This document shows positions 1 through 6,912 of a stretch of DNA of 10,251 nt, one piece after another. The translations under genes were made by a program, and so were the position numbers. The notes below the pieces were generated by a model. It made no database searches. It saw nothing but the letters and a program-made list of their open reading frames with translations, and was not told the origin of the DNA. Source of the DNA: 2-02-FULL-43-11-A sp964477065 (GTDB lineage: Bacteria; Patescibacteriota; Microgenomatia; UBA1406; HO2-37-13b); the NCBI GenBank assembly GCA_964477065.1, contig CAYZCU010000029.1, positions 1-10,251 on the forward strand. Reading direction: 5' to 3'. The first letter of the stretch is position 1. Each line of letters begins with the position of its first letter.

Positions 1-1
1 G

Positions 2-877
2 TATCTGAATGATTTTGATGATACGGTCAACGCAGATAATTTTTATCTCAAAGCTCAAACGCAGACTGAAACGGACTTTTTTCCTGGCTCAATTCGCAAA
101 AAAAGCTTCCTTTCCACTGTTGCTCGCACCTTGCTCCTCAAGATGCATGATGCAGATCCAGCGCGTCTGGGCCTTGCAATCAAGCGATCCCTTGATGAAA
201 AACATATGGTTTTTATTACAAAAGACGCGTCTGTTCAGCAAGATATAGATAGTTTAGGGTGGAGTGGTAAGATACTTAATCCGCAATGCATCGTCCGCAA
301 TCAGCATTGCATCGTCAACCACATTCTGCCTGTTGATGCCAATCTCGGCGTCAATAAAGCTAATTATTTCGTGAATAGGCTGATGAAACTTTCAACGACA
401 ATTGATGATCGCGGTGAAATTCACAATGATTTAAGCGTTTCATACACCAATACGTCTGCTGAGGGCGTCTTTCCTGGAGGAACGTACAAAAACTATCTTC
501 AACTTTATATTCCTTATAATGCGCATCTGAAACATGTTGATGTGAATGGGACGCGTATCCAAACGTTTGTTATTTCTTCAACTGGATTTTTCAAAATAGT
601 GGGCCTGCTTGTCTCGATTCCGCCTCAAGAAACCAAAATTGTGACACTGAGTTACGATTTGGATGAAAAGGTTCTTACGGGCGAAAATGCCTATCAAATA
701 GTTTTACAGAAGCAAATTGGCGCATTTAACACGGATTTTTCGTTCGAAGTTCATCTTCCAGCAGGTGCTAGCATTACCCATCAAAACTTTAAGAGCGTTG
801 CAAAAAACAATTCTGTGTTTTACAATAGCAGTCTATCAACAAACAAAATCTTTGTTATTGAATTTGTTAATGAATAA
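2..877 (+). CDS. DUF4012 domain protein, C-terminal part (5' truncated by window)
   Basis: The frame is open from base 2 and ends with TAA at 875-877, so the gene began before the window; 291 residues are visible. A TTG at 131 is only an internal codon, because clearly related protein sequence continues upstream of it. The visible part begins with an 'NADNFYLKAQ' stretch, then 'DFFPGSIRKKSFL' and a segment with 'DEKHMVFITKDASVQ'. This matches the C-terminal half of DUF4012 proteins as I remember them; they are common in CPR bacteria and in some Gram-positive surface-polysaccharide loci, with no settled biochemical role. The last ~170 residues are beta-rich, with runs such as 'GTYKNYLQLYIPYNA', and look like an exported or surface domain. 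No membrane helix is seen in the visible part; family members usually have one near the N-terminus. The L25 gene follows 36 bases later on the same strand. Confidence 0.75.
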   Translation, partial: YLNDFDDTVNADNFYLKAQTQTETDFFPGSIRKKSFLSTVARTLLLKMHDADPARLGLAIKRSLDEKHMVFITKDASVQQDIDSLGWSGKILNPQCIVRNQHCIVNHILPVDANLGVNKANYFVNRLMKLSTTIDDRGEIHNDLSVSYTNTSAEGVFPGGTYKNYLQLYIPYNAHLKHVDVNGTRIQTFVISSTGFFKIVGLLVSIPPQETKIVTLSYDLDEKVLTGENAYQIVLQKQIGAFNTDFSFEVHLPAGASITHQNFKSVAKNNSVFYNSSLSTNKIFVIEFVNE

Positions 878-900
878 ACTATGACTGCAACACATAAAAA

Positions 901-907
901 AGGAGAG
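901..907 (+). promoter_or_regulatory. Shine-Dalgarno of the L25 gene
   Basis: AGGAGAG lies six bases before the ATG at 914. It decides the start: an in-frame ATG at 881 has no such site and would add 11 residues (MTATHKKGEKI) that do not belong to the L25 fold. It also shows that this genome uses Shine-Dalgarno starts beside the leaderless starts seen elsewhere in the window. Confidence 0.8.
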
Positions 908-913
908 AAGATC

Positions 914-1570
914 ATGCTCAGCGTTACAAAGCGAGACGTCTTTGGAAAAAAATTAAAAGCACTTCGAGCAGAAGGGCTTATTCCTGCTAACATTTTCGGC
1001 AAAGAGTTTACGTCAACAGCGATTAGTATGCTTGCAACAGACTTTTTACAAGCATTCCGCTTTGCAGGAGAGACTCAAGTCATCTATCTCGCCCTTGGCA
1101 AAGATGAAATTCCAGCTCTTGTTGCAGATTTACAGCTTGATCCACGCACTGATGCAGTGGTGCATGTTGATTTCAGAAAGGTCAACCTTCGCCAAAAGAC
1201 TGAAGCACAAGTGCCTATCGTCCTCGTTGGAGAGCCTATTGCTGTCGCACAAAAACTTGGAGATCTTTTGACATTAGTCGATACCGTCACGATTGAAGCG
1301 CTTCCTGCTGATATGCCTTCTGAAATTGAAGTGGATGTCAGTGGCCTCGCAGAAATTGATGCATGTATCAAAGTGGCTGATCTGAAGCTCCCTGCTGGAT
1401 GCGTCGTCCATGAAGATGCTGAAGAAATGATCGCCAAGATTGCTGAGCACAAGGAAGAGGACCTCACCCCAGCTATGCCAGAAGGTGAGGTTGCTGAACC
1501 AAGTAGTGAAGCACCTGCCTCTGAAGGAACGCCAGAAGGCGATGCTTCTGCTGAAAAGCCAGCTGAATAA
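914..1570 (+). CDS. rplY: 50S ribosomal protein L25/general stress protein CTC family
   Basis: This 218-residue protein is the long (TL5/CTC) form of L25, which binds 5S rRNA in the large ribosomal subunit. The N-terminal ~90 residues are the 5S-binding beta-barrel, with 'KRDVFGKKLKALRAEGLIPANIFGK' as the opening hallmark (positions 6 onward) and 'LDPRTDAVVHVDF' near residue 85. Residues ~95-183 form the TL5 C-terminal domain ('VPIVLVGEPIAV', 'IEVDVSGLAEID'). From about residue 185 the protein ends in a low-complexity tail rich in Glu, Pro, Ala and Ser, common in long L25 forms. The start at 914 follows from the Shine-Dalgarno at 901-907. A partial 5S rRNA gene, its expected partner, lies at the other end of the window. 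Confidence 0.9.
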   Translation: MLSVTKRDVFGKKLKALRAEGLIPANIFGKEFTSTAISMLATDFLQAFRFAGETQVIYLALGKDEIPALVADLQLDPRTDAVVHVDFRKVNLRQKTEAQVPIVLVGEPIAVAQKLGDLLTLVDTVTIEALPADMPSEIEVDVSGLAEIDACIKVADLKLPAGCVVHEDAEEMIAKIAEHKEEDLTPAMPEGEVAEPSSEAPASEGTPEGDASAEKPAE

Positions 1571-1600
1571 TTTCGTGTAGATCAGCGCAGATATTTCCTC

Positions 1601-1606
1601 TATACT
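1601..1606 (+). promoter_or_regulatory. -10 promoter element (TATACT) for leaderless gap mRNA
   Basis: TATACT is followed by six bases (TGAGGA) and the gap ATG at 1613. Normal -10 to +1 spacing puts the transcript start on or next to that ATG. The GAGGA at 1608-1612 touches the ATG with no gap, too close to act as a Shine-Dalgarno. No convincing -35 box is seen 16-18 bases upstream. The same geometry occurs before three other genes in this window. Confidence 0.65.
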
Positions 1607-1612
1607 TGAGGA

Positions 1613-2635
1613 ATGAGACAACTTCGCGTTGGAATAAATGGTTTTGGGCGTATTGGTCGTGCTATTACTCGTATAGCTTCCCAGAAAGGGCATATGAGCA
1701 TTGTTGCGCTCAATACATCATCCACAACACCCGAACAACTTGCCTACACATTGCAGTATGACTCTGTCTACCGCACCTTCGGAAAGAAAGTAGAACCTCA
1801 ACAGGACGGCATCACTATTGATAGTAAAAAGATCAAGGCATATAGCTTTCGAGATCCAAAAGAAATTCCTTGGAGCGATCACAATGTCGATGTCGTTATT
1901 GATTGTACGGGTGTTTTTAAAGACCGCGAATCCCTCTCTGCACATCTACGCGGATCTGTTCAGAAAGTTATCATGTGTCAGCCATCAAAAGATGCGTCTG
2001 TCCCGCATATTGTCCTTGGGGTGAATGATGATACGTTTGACTTTAAAGGGATCGATATCATGTCAAATGCCTCGTGCACGACAAATTGTGCTGCGCCAAT
2101 GGCACATATTCTCAATACTGAATTTGGTATCGAAAGCGGATTTTTGACAACTGTCCATGCCTATACAAGTTCCCAAAGCCTCGTGGACAACAAAGCGGAC
2201 AAGCCCACCCGAGGTCGATCTGCAGCACTTTCTATTATCCCAACCACTACGGGCGCATCAGATGCTGTTTGTCTTGTCAGTGGTATCGATGAGGCTCATC
2301 TTGGCGCAAGCGCCGTTCGCGTCCCAACTCCTGTCGGATCCCTCACAGACATGGTCTGTCTCCTCCGTCGCAAAACATCAATCGAGGAGATTAACGAAAC
2401 ATTCAAAAAATATGCAGATGGAGAAAAAGGCGGACTCAAAGGCATTCTTGACTACACAACCGTACCCCTTGTCTCTGCAGATTATGTCGGCAGTCCTTTT
2501 TCGTGTACGTTTGACGCCAATTACACAACCGTTGTCAATGGGAATCATGTCAAAATATTTGGCTGGTATGATAATGAGTGGGGCTATTCAAATCGAATAG
2601 TCGATGTGATCGAAAGGCTTGCAGAAGTTTTGTAG
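1613..2635 (+). CDS. gap: glyceraldehyde-3-phosphate dehydrogenase, type I
   Basis: This 340-residue protein oxidises glyceraldehyde 3-phosphate to 1,3-bisphosphoglycerate in lower glycolysis, in the cytoplasm. The nucleotide-binding motif is NGFGRIGR (residues 9-16). The catalytic loop is SNASCTTNCAAP, with Cys155 as nucleophile and His182 (TVHAYT) as its partner. 'IIPTTTGAS', 'VRVPTPVGSLTD' and the C-terminal 'WYDNEWGYSNRIVD' are all intact, and the length is normal. Two positions that normally favour NAD are changed: the Asp after the second strand (usual 'ND') is Thr35, and the usual Leu-Pro before the S-loop is Asn193-Lys194. This suggests NADP or dual cofactor use (inference). The last 25 bases of the gene form the left copy of a direct repeat. 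No Shine-Dalgarno is at a usable distance, so the mRNA is probably leaderless. Confidence 0.95.
   Translation: MRQLRVGINGFGRIGRAITRIASQKGHMSIVALNTSSTTPEQLAYTLQYDSVYRTFGKKVEPQQDGITIDSKKIKAYSFRDPKEIPWSDHNVDVVIDCTGVFKDRESLSAHLRGSVQKVIMCQPSKDASVPHIVLGVNDDTFDFKGIDIMSNASCTTNCAAPMAHILNTEFGIESGFLTTVHAYTSSQSLVDNKADKPTRGRSAALSIIPTTTGASDAVCLVSGIDEAHLGASAVRVPTPVGSLTDMVCLLRRKTSIEEINETFKKYADGEKGGLKGILDYTTVPLVSADYVGSPFSCTFDANYTTVVNGNHVKIFGWYDNEWGYSNRIVDVIERLAEVL
2611..2635 (+). repeat. left direct repeat (DR-L), the gap 3' end; candidate att site
   Basis: These last 25 bases of gap, including its TAG stop, match 6841-6865 at 24 of 25 positions; the difference is G at 2616 against T at 6846. The 19-base core GCTTGCAGAAGTTTTGTAG is identical. 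Similarity stops on both sides of the repeat. In the gap frame this copy encodes ERLAEVL-stop and the right copy would encode EMLAEVL-stop, so either could end a working gap gene. The core holds a small dyad, CTT-GCAG-AAG. Confidence 0.85.
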
Positions 2636-2658
2636 GAGGCTTTTTTCCAATACAGTAA

Positions 2659-5600
2659 TCAGCTAACTTCTTTAACGCCCCCGGATTCCTGATTCCAATA
2701 TGCTCCAAGGACAAGCGCCATGAATACTCTTTGAAAGTCTTGCACATAATCACCTCGATCTGACAGAAAATGCAACATCTCATGAAGATATGTTGCATAA
2801 AGTTTTTTTCTATCAGAAAATAACTTTTGATTGAGTAGTATGACAGGTTTATTATCAACCATTCTAAACTCTCCAGCAACACTATAGGAAGCATGCTTGA
2901 CAATCACTGAGTTGCCTGTCATCTGTCTCATTTCCGACAATCGAGCTTCCAGAACAGAGATGGGTACTACTCTTTCTAAGTATTTTCGAGCATCAGGTTT
3001 TGATAATAAAAAATCCATAGTATTGCCAATATGAGTATTTACCTGATTGACAAATCTATTGATGTGATCTAATTCTTGAGGAGATACTACTATAACTTCG
3101 TTTTCAAGTTGTTTAATGAAGTCGGCTGATGTTGTCACGCCAATATAATGAAAGAAATAAATAAGATTCCTTGGCAGAAAAACCAGGTTGTCATTTTCCA
3201 GGTGGACCTCATTTGCAACGGCTCTTATGGCTGTCTCGTCCCATTCAGTACCTCGTAAGGATAAGATTGCGCTATCCCCATACACTTCATAGAATGCAGC
3301 CCTCCACATGGACTTCACAGCTTCATTGGAGTTCATAAAGGTACTGCCAATAAACTCATACTCTCTGAAATATTTCTGGGGGAATTTCTTTGTTGCTTCT
3401 AAAATCATTTTCATAATGCGAGGATCAGCCATTGTCGAATAATATTCATTAAGAAACTGATTGAGAAGATGCTCATCGTATCCATTCCTTTCTCGCGTAT
3501 TGATAATCTTTCCAGCGATATTGTATCCAAAAATAAATCGTTCCTTTTCACTCTCAGCTTCCTTTTTTAAAACTAGCAACCCTCGCTCATAAATACGTCC
3601 CGGTCTATTGGGCAAAATCGAAAGAGGACCACCAGTATGCATGACTTCTGGACTCTGGCTGTCCAAAACATATGCATTGATTCCTTTTTCTCCGAATTCA
3701 TTCACATTTCTTGGGTCCAAAATAGACACCCAAGCGTTCCACGTAGTATCTGTGTCTGGAGAACGAGAAGTCGCGTGAGCAAGAGTTTCTTGTTGTTCAC
3801 GAGTCAAAGATGTTACTTCATCTCCCAATGGAAACAATGAAAATGTGGTTTGAGATCCAACTGATGAGGTTGTACTCCAGCTCATATCATATCCCATAAG
3901 ATCAAAGGTTTTTTCGGCTCCTGCTTCATAGTCAAAAATTGTTTGTGTATGTACGGCTGGTCGAGCTATCCAATTTCGAGATCTGAGCTCAACATGAATG
4001 CCTTGCCTGAGGGCAGATGCTGATAACAACTTGAGCCCTTCACCAAATCGTCCAGAATCGTCTTCGCCTTTTGTACTCGTTCCAATTTGCGTCAGATATG
4101 GAGTTGGGTACCCCATTCCATTATCTGTGATCTGTACCCCTATGACTTTCCACATTTCATCATATGCAACAATTTCATCTGAAGAAACTCGTGAAATCTC
4201 ACCGTGAGGACCTGCTATCGTGAACAAAATCTGTGGAAATTGGTTTTTCTGCGCATCCATATGATTTTGAAGTGTATCAATCAGAATACGCTTTGGATCT
4301 ATCCACACATCACCCCCATAATCAATGGTGAAATTTGCTTCGATATATTCCTTGCCTTGATTCTTCTCTTCAAGCTGTTGTTTTTGTTCGATTGGTGTTT
4401 CGCGTATGGTAATTGTTATTTCTTGTTCATCTAAATACTCAATTTCTCTGTCTGGATAAATATAAAGATAGTTGCTTCTCATATGCCACCTACTATACAT
4501 AGGATCCCTATTAATGAACTGAAATGTTATTTCCTTTCCCGATCGTCGTAATACTAATCGATATTCCTCTCCCATCTCAGTTATGACCAGTTGCCGAGTG
4601 CCCCCTTCTGGCAAGGAAATAGGCAAATAAATTCGTTTGCTCAATTTTCCCAAAGTGAATGTATCTCCGGATGTCTGAATGTATTCAGAAGAAAGATATT
4701 TCTGTAGCTTAAGACCCTTTTCTACAGTATAAAGTTCTCCATCAAATAGATACCCTCTCCCAATATTTCTATCACGGATTATACTATCAAGCTGTTGTGT
4801 GTGAATTGGATTACTGAATTGTGATTGTGAACTATCATTGATTAATGTTCTTAGTTCATCCAGAACCCGCTCTACCTCCTCCATCGTAATGTCTGGATTA
4901 TTTAACTGATCTGCAAGCTCATAACAGTGTATCAACTCGTCATCGAGTGGTTTCTGCTCACGGCCGTATGAGGGACGCCAGTGGATTGCACTTGTGTCTA
5001 TGGCTGGAAAATCGTCAAGCGCCTCTAATACCGAGGGATTACGAGCGAGAGTAACGTTGGCAGTAAGTAACGTTAAAATCATTTGTGTTTGGGTATCATG
5101 TACGTTCCGACGACAGATCACTTTTATACATTCAATATAAAAATCTGCGAGGATCGAGAAGTCTAATTCATTAATATCTTGCCTAACAATCATTACATCA
5201 TTCGCCAGATCATACCGAAACGGTGACTGGCCACTTTGATTCAATGAGGTATCTTTGACAAATCTCAAATTACCGAGTCTATAAACACTCGTGAGCCATA
5301 CACGGGACTCACTATCTGCAAAGAGATTCTTCATAATACGTTCAAACGCTTGAGTATAGCGAGTCAACTCAACATGCAAGAATGAATCTGTTTCGTGTAT
5401 TCTTGGCCGACTTATTTGATTCAATAATTGATCATACGTTATCGGTGGAGGAGGGTCAGGATATAGACTTTGGTAAAAATTAGTTGAAGATACCATTACA
5501 AGTCTGTAGCCGTGTTCCTGAGCTAGCCGGATCATTTCCGTTGACATGTCTGTTGAAAACAAACATGTTCCATGATGAAAATCATAAACATTCGTAACTG

Positions 5601-6774
5601 CCTGTCTCCAAATTTCTGGATGAGAAAGCATTCCAGAACGTAGTCGCTTGAGAATATGTACCTCTCGATGGGGTGATCCTGCCTTATCTGCCCTAAGAAC
5701 CTTCTCAATATCAGCTAATATATCTGAACCCGCCAGCGTTGTAGCTATTAACTCCTCTACAAGCTCACTTTTGGCTTTTTTTCTATCTCTTCCCGAGATT
5801 GCCCACTTATCACCCAAATTATAACTAAACAATAAATTTGGGTGCTCCTCTACAAGGAGTCCCTTCACGTAAATTCGCCCCCCCTCAACACCCATCTTGT
5901 TGAGACAACACGATTCATTAATAAGCGGAAAAAACTCAGTCCCACGAATTTCTAATATGTATTTCCCCAGACCCTCTCCAATTCGAGGGTCGAGAACTTT
6001 TACTACTTCAGCTTGAAATGTTGGATCGATGTGCGAGGTTGAAAAATCCACATCAGTCAATGATCCTGTTACTTCAGGACTTTCCCCTTTCTTTTGAATA
6101 CCGTTGAATTCAATTTCACCTTCAACCACTTTTGGTCGTGCAATCCAAAACTCATCCATATTGCGCGAAGCTAGTCGGACTGTAGCTCCTGCTCGAACAA
6201 GATGAGCAACGCTTACCTTGAGGCCTTCCCCAAGTCCTCCCCTCCTGGCGGTCTGAGCTTTTTTTGTTGACATTCCCAGGACAGGAAGCAGGTTATCATC
6301 AAATCCCAATCCTTCGTCATCGACCCGAAATCCTACAATAGCCCACTCTTCAGAAAGCGCCCGAACGTCGTCATAATCGACCAATTGTTTCGTTGCGCCA
6401 TTTGACATCAATAATCGTACACGAGGTAATGGTAGAGAAATGAGTTCTAATCTTCCTATGAGAACTTCCAAGTCTGGAGCAGAATCTAATACAGTGCACA
6501 AATTGTCATAGTGCACAATCGCTTGTTCAGCGGAGGAATGCTTTATGCGATCTGCGTGTTTGAGTATGAGTTGCTGATCTCTATTATCTGGCTGATACGG
6601 GATGTTTCCAAGAGCCCCGAGAAGCGCCCTTTCATATACAGTTGTGCTTGCATCAAGGTGGTTTTGTATAAGATCAACAACCGATTGCGATTGTCTCCAG
6701 GTTTCTTTTCCTATATCTTCGTCAATTCCTGATTTGTGACTGAAACGCGACGTTCTTTTTTCTGCTTCATCCAT
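2659..6774 (-). CDS. tandem double GHKL ATPase protein with C-terminal HEMLH peptidase-like motif
   Basis: This 1371-residue cytoplasmic protein matches no named family that I recognise. Module 1 has an N-box D34-x3-N38 (DLIQNHLDA), G1 D153-E-G-L-G157 and G2 G180-L-G-E-G184. Module 2 repeats these: D833-x3-N837 (DTLQNHMDA), D884-N-G-M-G888 and G908-RFGEG913. These are the ATP-binding motifs of the GHKL (Hsp90/MutL/gyrase B) superfamily, though the usual N-box Glu is Asp in both. After each ATPase come matching segments: WIARP (210-214; 935-939), RIY-GLLV (300-308; 1060-1068) and a YN-GK stretch ending in R-D/E-R (~318-331; ~1084-1096). About 70 extra residues lie between N-box and G1 in module 1. 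Residues ~440-820 are a distinct linker, beta-rich towards its end. The C-terminus carries H1331-E-M-L-H1335, an HExxH zinc-binding motif; Asp1339 or Asp1342 could be a third ligand. No signal peptide or membrane helix is seen. The start at 6774 fits a leaderless promoter; the stop is TGA. The function is unknown; an ATP-driven conformational switch or a defence role is only a guess. Confidence 0.85.
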   Translation of the reverse strand: MDEAEKRTSRFSHKSGIDEDIGKETWRQSQSVVDLIQNHLDASTTVYERALLGALGNIPYQPDNRDQQLILKHADRIKHSSAEQAIVHYDNLCTVLDSAPDLEVLIGRLELISLPLPRVRLLMSNGATKQLVDYDDVRALSEEWAIVGFRVDDEGLGFDDNLLPVLGMSTKKAQTARRGGLGEGLKVSVAHLVRAGATVRLASRNMDEFWIARPKVVEGEIEFNGIQKKGESPEVTGSLTDVDFSTSHIDPTFQAEVVKVLDPRIGEGLGKYILEIRGTEFFPLINESCCLNKMGVEGGRIYVKGLLVEEHPNLLFSYNLGDKWAISGRDRKKAKSELVEELIATTLAGSDILADIEKVLRADKAGSPHREVHILKRLRSGMLSHPEIWRQAVTNVYDFHHGTCLFSTDMSTEMIRLAQEHGYRLVMVSSTNFYQSLYPDPPPPITYDQLLNQISRPRIHETDSFLHVELTRYTQAFERIMKNLFADSESRVWLTSVYRLGNLRFVKDTSLNQSGQSPFRYDLANDVMIVRQDINELDFSILADFYIECIKVICRRNVHDTQTQMILTLLTANVTLARNPSVLEALDDFPAIDTSAIHWRPSYGREQKPLDDELIHCYELADQLNNPDITMEEVERVLDELRTLINDSSQSQFSNPIHTQQLDSIIRDRNIGRGYLFDGELYTVEKGLKLQKYLSSEYIQTSGDTFTLGKLSKRIYLPISLPEGGTRQLVITEMGEEYRLVLRRSGKEITFQFINRDPMYSRWHMRSNYLYIYPDREIEYLDEQEITITIRETPIEQKQQLEEKNQGKEYIEANFTIDYGGDVWIDPKRILIDTLQNHMDAQKNQFPQILFTIAGPHGEISRVSSDEIVAYDEMWKVIGVQITDNGMGYPTPYLTQIGTSTKGEDDSGRFGEGLKLLSASALRQGIHVELRSRNWIARPAVHTQTIFDYEAGAEKTFDLMGYDMSWSTTSSVGSQTTFSLFPLGDEVTSLTREQQETLAHATSRSPDTDTTWNAWVSILDPRNVNEFGEKGINAYVLDSQSPEVMHTGGPLSILPNRPGRIYERGLLVLKKEAESEKERFIFGYNIAGKIINTRERNGYDEHLLNQFLNEYYSTMADPRIMKMILEATKKFPQKYFREYEFIGSTFMNSNEAVKSMWRAAFYEVYGDSAILSLRGTEWDETAIRAVANEVHLENDNLVFLPRNLIYFFHYIGVTTSADFIKQLENEVIVVSPQELDHINRFVNQVNTHIGNTMDFLLSKPDARKYLERVVPISVLEARLSEMRQMTGNSVIVKHASYSVAGEFRMVDNKPVILLNQKLFSDRKKLYATYLHEMLHFLSDRGDYVQDFQRVFMALVLGAYWNQESGGVKEVS

Positions 6775-6780
6775 GTTAAC

Positions 6781-6786
6781 ATGATA
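6781..6786 (-). promoter_or_regulatory. extended -10 element (TGT-TATCAT) for the double-GHKL gene
   Basis: Read on the reverse strand, TATCAT is preceded by TGT (an extended -10) and followed by six bases (GTTAAC) before the ATG at 6774. No Shine-Dalgarno is present. This is the same -10/six bases/ATG layout as at gap, the PP2C-like gene and the PH-domain gene, so a leaderless transcript is expected. Confidence 0.6.
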
Positions 6787-6840
6787 ACAATTAAGTGATG
6801 GCTTTGGTGAAATGACTTAAGCGCACACGACTCACGTTAG

Positions 6841-6865
6841 CGAAATGCTTGCAGAAGTTTTGTAG
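6841..6865 (+). repeat. right direct repeat (DR-R), copy of the gap 3' end
   Basis: This copy matches 2611-2635 at 24 of 25 bases and lies exactly 4230 bases from it. It sits in a non-coding stretch, so protein conservation does not explain it. Its last base begins a 7-base inverted repeat (6865-6888), and the next gene starts 47 bases later. If the segment between the repeats is removed, gap is followed directly by this palindrome and then by the cysteine-rich membrane protein gene. Confidence 0.85.
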
Positions 6866-6888
6866 TTCACGTAGTATAGTTCGTGAAC
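6865..6888 (+). promoter_or_regulatory. inverted repeat around a TATAGT box: operator, or former gap terminator
   Basis: GTTCACG (6865-6871) and CGTGAAC (6882-6888) are perfect 7-base arms around a 10-base centre that contains TATAGT (6875-6880), a fair -10 box. As a promoter it would start transcription near 6887, giving a leader of about 26 bases for the gene at 6913, and the arms would be an operator. As RNA it is a 7-pair hairpin followed by a T-rich stretch, and before the insertion it would have begun at the last base of the gap stop codon. The sequence does not decide between the two. Confidence 0.4.
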
Positions 6889-6912
6889 GTTTAATTATTA
6901 CTCTCATTATCT

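Larger units (their letters stand above)
2636..6865. mobile_element. candidate site-specific insertion at the gap 3' end, carrying one gene
   Basis: The segment lies between two 25-base direct copies of the gap 3' end, with one copy counted as part of it (4230 bases). One reverse-strand gene (2659-6774) fills about 97% of it, leaving 23 bases on the left and 66 on the right before DR-R. Insertion into the 3' end of a gene, with the ending rebuilt by the incoming DNA, is the usual pattern of tyrosine-recombinase islands. I see no terminal inverted repeats, no transposase and no integrase, so mobilisation would need a recombinase from elsewhere or a lost one. Base composition in several spot-checked lines is lower in G+C than in gap, but other lines are not, and this was not measured overall. 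A non-mobile origin by local duplication of the gap end cannot be excluded. Confidence 0.55.

Noticed and set aside
131..145. TTG at 131 as the start of the first gene
   Set aside because: Family-like protein sequence continues in frame to the window edge, so the gene is truncated rather than starting here.
881..913. Upstream ATG at 881 as the start of L25
   Set aside because: There is no Shine-Dalgarno at a proper distance, and the extra residues are not part of L25; the ATG at 914 has AGGAGAG six bases before it.
1084..1467. A 127-residue reverse-strand reading frame inside the L25 gene
   Set aside because: It lies fully within a well-supported gene, is low in complexity (Ser/Thr/Ala-rich), and shows no start signal; it is a shadow of L25 codon use.
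2636..2650. Rho-independent terminator of gap at the T-run 2641-2646
   Set aside because: The bases before the T-run (GGAGGC) have no complementary arm upstream, so there is no stem.
2636..6840. Terminal inverted repeats, or an integron-type cassette with attC
   Set aside because: The inner ends of the segment are not complementary to each other, and no paired attC-like core sites are found beside the 3' end of the gene; the direct repeat of the gap end is the only boundary signal.
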